Assembly (NCBI GenBank): GCA_045598825.1
Contig: JAZRUX010000018.1
Location: 9,984 to 73,983 of the forward strand
Reading direction: 5' to 3'
Origin: Hennigella sp045598825
GTDB lineage: Bacteria > Bacillota_I > Bacilli_A > Mycoplasmatales > Mycoplasmoidaceae
Length of the DNA stretch: 64,000 nt
The notes beneath the pieces are model-generated. The model worked only from the letters and a program-made list of their open reading frames with translations. It had not been told where the DNA came from and made no database searches. Shown here in pieces: positions 55,369 to 63,787 of the stretch. The first letter of the stretch is position 1, and the number at the start of each line of letters is the position of its first letter. The position numbers were made by a program, and so were the translations under genes.

Positions 55369-56694
55369 ATGCGTACAAATTTTAAAAGAAATATATTATC
55401 TACCATTTTTATGCCAATGTCATTATTGGCTATTGCTCCTATTTTACCAACAACTTTATCAAGTTGTAGTAATGATAAAATCTCAGCTGGAACAATGTTT
55501 GCTCATATTCAAGAAGCAAGCGAAATGACATATTACATTCGATCAACTAATGCAAACATCCCAGATTTATGATACTCAACTGATAAATGTATTACTTGAA
55601 ATCAATTAATACCAACACAAGAAACAGATATGGAATATCAGGTTAAAGTCGCTTTACCGGCTAATTGTACTGTATATTTTAAAGGCAACAACCCACAAGG
55701 TTGATGCAAAGATGAATATGATGAAGCGACAATTAGAATTAATTCCCCTTTCTCAATTGGTGGTAATGTAATGTCATTGCTAGACAATGGCAAAGGTGAA
55801 TTAAGAAAAATCCCTAATCCATATTGCTTCCGTTATTTATTTAATACTGCAACAAGGCTTATTGCTGTTGAAAATGATTTCTTACCAGCTACTGAATTAC
55901 AACTTGGGTGCTACCAAAGTTTATTTAAAGACTGTCACAATTTAATTGTGCCACCAGCCTTACCAGCAACAACGTGTTCTCCATATTGTTATCATCGAAT
56001 GTTTATGGCTTGTCAATCATTAACAAGAGTACCATCATTACCAGCAATGCAACTTGCTAAATATTGTTATAAGGAAATGTTCTGAAGTTGTATCAGTCTT
56101 CCTTCTTTAGCAAAGGAAAATATGTTACCAGCTAGAGAAATGGCTGAAGGGTGCTATGAACGAATGTTTCAACAATGCATTGCTTTAGGTAGATTAATTA
56201 TTCCAACATTGTTACCAGCGACAAAACTTGCTAACCGTTGTTATTATGGGATGTTTGGTGATTGTGAAAATCTATCTATTGTTCCCTTGCTACCAGCAAC
56301 AGATTTAGCAGAGGAATGCTATTCCTTCATGTTTGATGATTGTGACCGATTAGTTGATGTATCAAAATCTTTGTTTTTAAGAGCAACGGTTCTAAAACCA
56401 AAATGCTATCGTGATATGTTTCTTGATTGCAAAAATCTTGAAGTTGGTCCAACAATTGTTGAAGCAACAACTGCAGAACAATGTTATGAAGAAATGTTCC
56501 AAGGTTGCCAATCATTAACACAGATTGAAGTTCATTTTCATCATTGAAATGGCAATGCTACCAATGACTGAGTTGCTAATAGCGATGATTATGACTTTCC
56601 AGCATCAGGAACATTTAAATGCCCGGTTGATTTACCACAAACACGTGGCACTAGTTTTATCCCTGAGGGTTGAACCATTGAAACATTTGAATAA
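55369..56694 (+). CDS. Lipoprotein with eight CYxxMFxxC repeats
   Basis: A 441-residue lipoprotein with signal peptide and lipobox LSSC (about 30-33). A beta-rich part holds the module VYFKGNNPQGW...IGGNVMSLLDNGK...YCFRYLF (103-160), shared with the operon at 33726-38103. Eight repeats of 23-29 residues follow (about 175-385), for example YCYHRMFMACQSLTRVPSLP and RCYYGMFGDCENLSIVPLLP. Cysteines pair at constant spacing (C...C 8 apart), as in a solenoid with disulfide or metal steps. TATAAT (55357-55362) is 6 bases before ATG, so a leaderless message is likely. It is about 20 kb from its paralogues. Confidence 0.85.
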
Positions 56695-56722
56695 AAAAAG
56701 ACGAAACGATCGTCTTTTTATT
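56695..56722 (+). terminator. Terminator of the Cys-repeat lipoprotein gene
   Basis: AAAAAGACGA / TCGTCTTTTT arms around 5 bases, then T-rich sequence, right behind the stop. Confidence 0.85.
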
Positions 56723-56767
56723 TTAACCAACTATAAAAATGTTGGAATTAATATTTTTTATATGTAC

Positions 56768-57253
56768 TTAAACTTCCTTTATTCCAAAGAAAGAGAAATA
56801 ATATTCTCCACTTACTTCAGCTTCTGGTGCAACAGTAATATAGCAATCTAGCCGACTGCAGTTTCTAATCTTTTCTATTTCTGCTGCATCTTTGAAATTG
56901 ATGTTCACATAAGGGAACGGCTGTCCAGACAATTCACCTTTAACTTCTTCTCCTTTATCAGTAGTGAATTTAAAGTCTTGGTCAAATTTGACTTCTCCTA
57001 AATCTTCATCCTTTTTGGTAATGATAAATGAAAATTTTGAATATTTTTCTACAACTTTTCATGCATTCATATCAATAGTGAAGGTATATTTTGCCCCTGG
57101 TTCTATCTCATATGTTTGCTTAGTGCAAATAATTGCACCATAGTCGGTTTGTGTATACTTATCAAGAACAATACCAGATTTGTTACAACTTACCAATGTA
57201 ACGATTGGAGCTACAGACGTAGCTAATAATGTTGGAATTAATATCTTTTTCAT
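56768..57253 (-). CDS. Small lipoprotein (tandem paralogue A)
   Basis: A 161-residue lipoprotein with lipobox LVSC (about 20-23). The mature part is mostly beta: TFTIDMNAWKVVEKYSKFSF, TTDKGEEVKGELSGQPFPYV, DCYITVAPEAEVSGEYYFSF. No known domain. TATAAT (57260-57265) lies 6 bases before ATG. It has the same length and a similar layout as the next gene on the same strand, so the two are probably diverged duplicates. Confidence 0.78.
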
Positions 57254-57336
57254 ATAAATATTATATCTCTTTATTTGTTAAAGAGATGTTTGGTGACAAA
57301 GTCAAAAGACAAAAAGTTTAATTGTTTTTAGCAATT

Positions 57337-57822
57337 CTATGAATCATTTAAAATTGCAAATCTAATTGCACCAATATCTTTGTTTAAAACAAAGCTAATT
57401 TGCACTTCACCAGTTAATTTAAATGGAATGCCGTCTTTAGCATAAACTCCAAAATAAGGATAATCGTAGCCCCATCCACCTTCTTCAAACTTTTCAGGGT
57501 CCATTTCATTAAAAGATTGGTTATTAACTGCCACTCTTTTAAAGGTTGGTACCATTTTTTTATCAGTAGTATCAAAAAATAAAACTATTAATGGAGTTTC
57601 TTGTATTTTCTTTACTTTTGATAAATTAGTTGTTACTGTATATAAAGTATCTTTCTTTAGTTGTAATAAACTTGATTCAAATGTAAAGTTATCATCAGTA
57701 TCAGTCTTTAACTCGGTAGTGATCACATTGCCAAGGTAAGAATTGCAGCTTGCTATAGAAGTTGTTGCAGCAACAACCGAAATAGTAGCAAATAATGGAG
57801 TAAATAACTTGATTATTTTCAT
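57337..57822 (-). CDS. Small lipoprotein (tandem paralogue B)
   Basis: A 161-residue lipoprotein with lipobox IASC (about 24-27). Mature part: LKKDTLYTVTTNLSKVKK, PLIVLFFDTTDKK, GYDYPYFGVYAKDGIPFKLT, EVQISFVLNKDIGAIRFAIL. The frame is open from 57837, but that ATG lies inside the TATAAT box (57829-57834 region), so the start at 57822 was chosen; it sits 6 bases after the box, a leaderless arrangement. Domain unknown, likely exposed on the surface. Confidence 0.78.
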   Translation of the reverse strand: MKIIKLFTPLFATISVVAATTSIASCNSYLGNVITTELKTDTDDNFTFESSLLQLKKDTLYTVTTNLSKVKKIQETPLIVLFFDTTDKKMVPTFKRVAVNNQSFNEMDPEKFEEGGWGYDYPYFGVYAKDGIPFKLTGEVQISFVLNKDIGAIRFAILNDS

Positions 57823-57828
57823 ATTTAC

Positions 57829-57834
57829 ATTATA
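57829..57834 (-). promoter_or_regulatory. -10 box of small lipoprotein gene
   Basis: TATAAT on the minus strand, 6 bases before the ATG at 57822. It covers the alternative upstream ATG and so helps decide the start. Confidence 0.6.
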
Positions 57835-57871
57835 CACTTATATAAATCTTTTTGATAAGAATAGACATAAC

Positions 57872-57893
57872 AAAACTAGGTAAACCTAGTTTT
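57872..57893. terminator. Orphan terminator-like hairpin between divergent genes
   Basis: AAAACTAGGT-AA-ACCTAGTTTT with T run, one base shorter than the hairpins at 3358 and 54202. It lies between two divergent starts, where no transcript should end, so its role is unclear; an old gene end or a mobile hairpin are options. Confidence 0.5.
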
Positions 57894-57909
57894 TTGCTGT
57901 TTCTTTCTT

Positions 57910-57915
57910 TATAAT
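57910..57915 (+). promoter_or_regulatory. -10 box of the large LRR lipoprotein gene
   Basis: TATAAT directly before ATG (57916) and 6 bases before the ATG at 57922; transcription would start near 57922, supporting that start and a leaderless message. Confidence 0.6.
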
Positions 57916-57921
57916 ATGGGT

Positions 57922-60861
57922 ATGAAAAGAAAGTTATTTATAACGTTAGCAACAATGCCTTTTGTTGCTTCACCAATTGCTTCATTAATATCATGTTCTA
58001 ATGCAGCAGAAAAAATTACCATTGCAATTCAAACAGATGAATTTGGAGTAATTGTTAAATCATCACTAATTGTAGACAAAGGACAATGCTTTGGTGATAT
58101 CAAGGACGATTTAGCTGCTTGTGTCGAAGCTAAATACACATACAAATTTGCCAAATGGGTTAATAACAAAGGCGAAGAAATTAAAGATGATTTTAACATC
58201 AATGAAGATAATTTTATTGCTAAAGCACTATTTGACAAAATACAAATTGATATTAATGTAACTTGTGATCAAGAACATGGACAAGTAATCAGTCCAGTGT
58301 TTAAGGCACCAATGGGATCATTATTTAAAGACATCAAACCAGATTTGGTTGAATGTATTAGAGTAGATAATAGTGGTTATTGATTTGATAAATGAGTTAA
58401 TGAAAACAAGCAAGAAATTAATGACGATTTAGAAATTGTTGAATCATTTTCAGCTAATGCAACATTTACAAATCAAACATATGACATAACCATTACTGCT
58501 GATGAACATGGTTTTATATCAGAAAATTTATTTCATTGTCCTCAAGGAACAAAGTTTGGAACAATTAAACCTTACATCAACCGATATGTAAGACCTATCT
58601 ATGCTGATAAAGAATTATATGAATTTGATAAATGGGTTGATGCCACAACAGGTTTAGAAATTGGTGATGACAAACAAATCGATAGTGCTTTGACAGTTAA
58701 AGCATTATTTAAGAAACAACAAGCTACTTTATCTATTTCTTGTGGTATTCATGGTAAAGTTGTTCACTCAACATGAAAAGTTGATCGTCATACTAAGTAT
58801 GAAACAAATAAAGATGACTTAATTGCTTGCATTGAAATATCAAATCCACAATTCGCTGTTGATCGTTTTGAAAATGAACAAGGTGAAGTTATTAATGATT
58901 GATATGAATTTGTACAAGATGAAAAAATTACTGCAATTATTGAATTAGCTCCATTTACTATTGGTGATTTTGTTTACCGTTTAGGTGAACCTAATGGTTA
59001 TGCAACAGTTATTGGTTATATTGGTGACAATACTGAAATAGAAGTCCCTGGTTCAATTGAAGATGAAAAAGGTATCAATCATACAGTTATTGCTGCAGCT
59101 GACGGTCTTTTTGGCGAAAACACAAATATAACTAAAGTAACACTTCCCGAATCTTTAATCCATCTTGGGAAAGATATGTTTTACACATGCACAAAATTGC
59201 AACTAGTAACAATTAGCAAAAATGTTACTGTTTTACCAGAACGTTGTTTTAAAAACTGCTATGAGCTAGTCGATGTTGCAATTATTGATGATGAAACAGG
59301 AAAGGTAAAAGAAATAAAAGATGCTTGTTTTCAGTATTGTTCAAAAGCAGAATTCAGTTCATTACCAAGTACAGTGGAAATATTAGGAAATCAAACATTC
59401 CAAGGTTGTGAAAAACTAACTTCAGTTAGCCTTCCTAATATTAAATCAGCTGGAACTGAATGCTTTCGATCATGTTCTAATCTGAACAAGATTACAATCC
59501 CTTCAACTTGAGAAGTTATTGGCAAGGGTTGTTTTGAAGCTTGTGAAGCATTAACAACAGTTGACACAACTGACGGAAAAAACAGTCAACTAAGAATTCT
59601 AAGTGTTGATGCATTTAGGGGATGTCACAATTTAGTAGACATTACTATCCCTGATGCAGTAGAGCGAATCGAAGACAATTGCTTTGACAATTGTTCTGGT
59701 TTACGACATGTTGTCTTCCCTCAAGGTTTAAAGCAAATTGGAAGCGAAGCATTTGCATATTGCCCAAAATTAGAAAATACAAGAACAGGTGGAGCACCTG
59801 GTGTGGAATATGAAGGGACATCACAAGAATGAGAAAATGTAAAGAAAATTCGTGATAGTTTCCGTGACACACCTGCCACTGACGTTACATGTGCTGATGA
59901 AGTTGTAGTAAGCATTATTCCTGATGATATAACAGTAAGAATCCATATTTTGGATCCACATAATGGTTCTGTTTTAAAACAAACATTGGATGTACCTGTT
60001 GATGCAACATTCCAATTTGTTGAAGATCACTGTGATATTAACCACTGTGTTAAACCAGATACTGGTTATAGCATCAAATATTGAGTATACGAAAATGGAT
60101 TAAACATTCGTTATAACGAAGTTATTTCAACCAATATTACATGTAAACCAATCATTGTAAAAGAATATACTCCTTCAGATAATGATGACATCACTTATGG
60201 TCTAGATGATGAGGATCATACTGCTATTGCATTATCACATAATAGAGACTGCCCAGAAGAAGAAATCATTCCTGAAACAATCACTGCTGATGGACAAAAC
60301 TATACTGTTACTGCTATTGGGCCCGAATATTCAGCCCAATCAGCTCAAGGCATTAAAAGATATGTTATTCCTGAAACTGTAACATGATTAGGCACAGATT
60401 GTTTTAGAGGTTTATTAGGTTTAGAAGAAATTACATTGCCAAAAAACCTAACATATTTGCCAAAATATTGTTTTGCTACTTGTTTGGCCTTAAAGAAAAT
60501 TAATCTTAAGGAAACAAATATAGAACAAATTGGTCCAAGTTGTTTTGAATCATGCGAAGCATTAACAGATATTATTCTTCCTGAATCCCTTAAATTTTTG
60601 GATGATGCATGTTTCAATAACTGTAAATCATTAGAGCAAGTTACATTGCCATCTGGATTAAAGCAAATTGGACCAATTGCTTTTAATGATTGCCCAAAAT
60701 TAACCGATAAATCAGGTGCTGGTGAAACTCCAGGATTTAGATTTACTGGAACAATTAGCCAATGAGAAAATGTCATTAAAGGAAACAATTGGCATGATAA
60801 TGATGTTACTCTTATTGTCTGTCAAAAAGAAAACATCCCAATTGACGCAGGAAAAAAATAA
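57922..60861 (+). CDS. Large LRR_5 lipoprotein, 979 residues
   Basis: Surface lipoprotein with signal peptide and lipobox LISC (about 20-23). Four N-terminal repeats of about 75 residues (30-345) of the InlB B-repeat type (KWVN/KWVD motifs). Two LRR_5 blocks follow, about 385-625 (for example KITIPSTWEVIGKGCFEACE) and 785-940 (NLTYLPKYCFATCLALKKIN), joined by a Flg_new-like linker that again carries a W-rich repeat. Both blocks end in a TP.F.FTGT-like cap before a WENV phrase, as in the LRR gene at 1118-3328. This looks like a full-size member of the same family. Host-ligand binding is the usual inference for BspA-type repeats. Confidence 0.88.
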
Positions 60862-60910
60862 ACAAGGATTGTCCTAGTTTTTTACTGGTACACGCTTTTT
60901 AACGTATCTT

Positions 60911-60930
60911 TAAACTCATTTATGAGTTTA
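60911..60930. promoter_or_regulatory. 20-bp palindrome upstream of the C69 peptidase gene
   Basis: TAAACTCAT-TT-ATGAGTTTA, perfect 9-bp arms. Its end overlaps the TATAAT box at 60929-60934 by two bases, which is the usual place of a repressor operator. No T run follows, so it is not a terminator. The protein that might bind is unknown. Confidence 0.5.
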
Positions 60931-60952
60931 TAATAAAGATGAGGTAATGAAC

Positions 60953-63022
60953 ATGATTAAAAAATCTTTATTTTTAACAGCATTTGGATTATTGCCAATG
61001 TTTGCAAACTCTAGTCCAGTTGTGGCTGCCAATATGACAAACACTTCTTATAACGTGCAAGAAGAACAACAAAGTGACGAAGAATGTAGTGTTATGTATG
61101 TTGGTAAAGATTTTAGCAACACAGGAACTGCTATTATTGCTAGGTCGTCTGATGCCGGACCAACGGGAATGAATTTAAATACTAGGTTATTCAAACATAA
61201 TGAACTAGCCAATAAAGTAGTTAAAGGTAAAAATGGTTTTGAATGACAAATGCCTTCCACAACTTATAAATATATCTCAACACCAAGAAACCCATCAGTT
61301 AATAAAGGTTTGCATTGAGAAGCTAGTGGTATCAATGAAAAGGGAGTTGGTATCTCTGGTGTTTTAACATGTCATACTAATCAAACTGCCTGAAATGCTG
61401 ATCAGATTTTGCCAGAGGGTATAACAGAAGATAATATTACCCAAATCTTATCTGCAACTGCCACATCAGCTAGAGATGCTATGGAATACTTAGCTGAAAT
61501 CATTGATCAAAAAGGATCAGCTGAACAAAATATTATTTTAGCCACCGATAAAAATGAAACATGGTGTATGGAAACATACACTGGTAAACAATATATTGCT
61601 ATTAAAATGCCAGATGATAAAGCATGCACAATTGGTAATGAGTTTATGTTTGACTCATTAGCAAGAATGTTTAATGGCAATGTTAATTGAGACAATGTTA
61701 TTTATTCCGATGATTTATTTGAATTACCTAAAAGGGGTAATCCTGATAAAGGTATTGAACCTTTTGCTGTTTATGATACAGGGCATCAAGAAACAAAAGA
61801 AAATGAATATTTAGATTTATTTCATACTTATGCTCGCGCTTTAAGCCAAGAAACAGAAGAAGAAAAAAATGCGACAAATTATTCTCATCGTCGTACATGA
61901 AGAGGTCTTGATTTGTTTTCCGATCACGAAAGTGGGGATCCAGAAAAAACATATCATACTGATGTTAAATATGATGCATTCTTTACCCCTAGACATAAAT
62001 TAGGCATACAAGAAATAAAAGTATTTATGAGGGATAGATTTGAAAATATTCTAGAAGATACACAAAATCCTAATCATCATGATTTTTTCCAAGATTATGA
62101 AAAAGGTCTTTTAAGATTTGTTGGTATTGAAACTGCCTACCAAATTCATATCATTACTGTTCATCCAGAATTACCGGATGAGATAGCTGTGGAAGAATGA
62201 TTATGCATTTCTAATGCAAACTATGCCCCTTTTGTTCCCATCTCTAATGGTGTAGAAAGAATAAATGATTACTATACGCATGAAAGTGAAGGGTATAGTT
62301 TTGATAGTCAAGCTGCCTATTGTGTTTATAAGACTTTAAACACATTATCTGCCTATAATCGTGAATATTATGGTCTATCAGTGCAGTACTTCTGAGAATA
62401 TTTAGAAAATAATGTTTGAAAACCACATTGAGATCAATTAATGCAACAAATTCAAACATTAAGTTTAGATAAAGCCAAAGAAGCTTTAACAAACTATACT
62501 GTTGCATTACAACAAAATGCAATTGAAAAAGCCGTTGAGACATATGAAGACTTACTTTGGCATATTATTAATGACTATACTTCATATGAACCAAAACAAC
62601 CCACACCTTTTATACCTTATCTTGATTTAGAAACGGTTGCGAATAAATTTGGTTGAACTTATGAAAAAAATGATAATTTAGTGACATTAACACACGAAGG
62701 CCAAGATAATGTCTATATTGACTTTAATTATAAATGAAACGTTCCTGGTAAAATCAAAACTGAACCAATGAAAGATTGGGAAGAATGTGATTTAGTATTA
62801 AGAGATGGTCGAACTAGAATTAATTGAGAAACTGCAAGAGATTATTTAGGTATAACACATTTAATTCCATTGGATGTAAATGATTATTTGAACAAACCTT
62901 CAAATAATTTGGGTTTAATCATTAGTTTAAGTACCGTTATTCCTTTAGTTGCTATTGCTGCAGCAATTACACCAATAATGATTATGAGAAATAAGAAAAA
63001 GAAACACAAAGCTGTTAAGTAA
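60953..63022 (+). CDS. Membrane-anchored C69 dipeptidase
   Basis: A 689-residue exported peptidase. Signal peptide (1-26, VVAA cleavage region), a short pro-segment, then EECSVMYVGKDFSNTGTAII, where Cys43 is the expected N-terminal nucleophile of the C69 (PepD/PipD-type) family after propeptide removal. Further family parts: HWEASGINEKGVGISG, SATATSARDAMEYLAEIID, NETWCMETYTGKQYIA and HTYARALS-type loops. Residues 575-640 form an extra beta domain (W.E.CDLVLRDGRT), and a C-terminal helix (about 654-677) with RNKKKKHK anchors it. Start 60953 was chosen over 60947 because GAGG is 8 bases away. A likely extracellular peptide scavenger. Confidence 0.85.
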
Positions 63023-63121
63023 AAGTTGATTATACATTTTGTGTTATTGTGATTGTTATCGATATTAGAGATTTAAACGTTAAATAAGAGTATTTAGAAC
63101 TGGTTAAGAGCAACAATAAGA

Positions 63122-63149
63122 AAAAAGATGGGGTTTGAACCATCTTTTT
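63122..63149 (-). terminator. Terminator of the small-gene cluster
   Basis: AAAAAGATGG and CCATCTTTTT arms (63122-63131, 63140-63149) around an 8-base loop. It ends the minus-strand small-gene cluster and may also end the plus-strand C69 gene. Confidence 0.8.
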
Positions 63150-63289
63150 CTATTTTGTTCATCTGTGGGCTTTGAATTGAGTTGATACGGTTTTTTCCAA
63201 ATTATCTAATCTTTGTACCATAGGGTCAAACTTTTGAGTTACAAAGTCTTCAAACCATTTAGAGCTTTAGGTTGTTTAGGCTTATTCAT
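63150..63289 (-). pseudogene. Third copy of the small-gene family, frameshifted
   Basis: From ATG 63289 the frame MNKPKQPKAL breaks after about 10 codons (stop at about 63239-63241), while the continuation in another frame reads KWFEDFVTQKFDPMVQRLDN and ends FKAHRWTK. Both parts match the neighbouring copies and the gene at 54958, so a single indel near 63250 split the gene. A programmed frameshift cannot be excluded. Confidence 0.65.
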
Positions 63290-63479
63290 GTAAATTATTG
63301 ACTTTTATCAAGTTATCAAACCTTTTATTGATTCTCTTTTCAAAGTCTTTAAATCAAGCTGGTGCTTGAGTTTGTCTTGGTTTTCTGCCACCATCCCTGT
63401 GTGGTTTCTTAATTCTAGACAAAGAAATCTCATCACCAATGAGTTTCTTATTAAGTTTAGCGTTTTTTATTTTGTTCAT
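63282..63479 (-). CDS. Small basic protein, second family copy
   Basis: A 65-residue frame starting MNKIKNAKLNKKLIGDEISL, followed by a basic Arg/Gly stretch (HRDGGRKPRQ) and APAWFKDFEKRINKRFDNL. It shares the first 20 residues with copy A and the WF.(D/E)F motif with copy C. Its ATG lies inside the end of copy A (AHGWTK codons) and its stop overlaps the ATG of copy C. No ribosome binding site is seen, so translation would depend on coupling. It may be a decayed remnant. Confidence 0.5.
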
Positions 63480-63691
63480 CCGTGAGCTTTAAATTGCGCA
63501 TCGACTGTTTTTCTTCATTTTTGAAGATCTTTAACGTCCTTTTGTACATCTAACATAATTTCACGCAATGTAGGTTGTTTAGGTCCTCTTGGCCCTCTAG
63601 GACCACGAGGTTTAACTTTAGAAACTGTTACTTCATCTCCGACCAGTTTCTTATTAAGTTTAGCGTTTTCTATTTTGTATTTAACACTCAT
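63467..63691 (-). CDS. Small basic protein, first family copy
   Basis: A 74-residue frame: MSVKYKIENAKLNKKLVGDE, VTVSKVKPRGPRGPRGPKQP with three collagen-like GPR/GPK steps, and a helical end LDVQKDVKDLQKWRKTVDAQ finishing FKAHGWTK. A TATAAT (63698-63703, minus strand) lies 6 bases before ATG, so a leaderless transcript is expected. Family relatives are the next two copies and the gene at 54958. Function unknown; too basic and small for an enzyme. Confidence 0.6.
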
Positions 63692-63737
63692 GCTATTATT
63701 ATAGATTGCTAATCATAATAATTATTACTATTAATAT

Positions 63738-63762
63738 TTATATAGATACGGTATCTATATAA
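63738..63762. repeat. Perfect 25-bp inverted repeat
   Basis: TTATATAGATAC-G-GTATCTATATAA, 12-bp arms without a mismatch around one base. It lies between the small-gene promoter and the G-rich segment. An operator, recombination site or the upper part of a transcript end are all possible. Confidence 0.6.
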
Positions 63763-63787
63763 GGTAGTAGAGTTTTATAAAAGGATT

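Noticed and set aside
57823..57837. Five-codon upstream start (MYNVN) for the small lipoprotein
   Set aside because: That ATG lies in the TATAAT box, so it would not be in the transcript.
60947..60952. Alternative start MN for the C69 peptidase
   Set aside because: Only two bases from the GAGG site; the next ATG at 60953 has the normal 8-base spacing.
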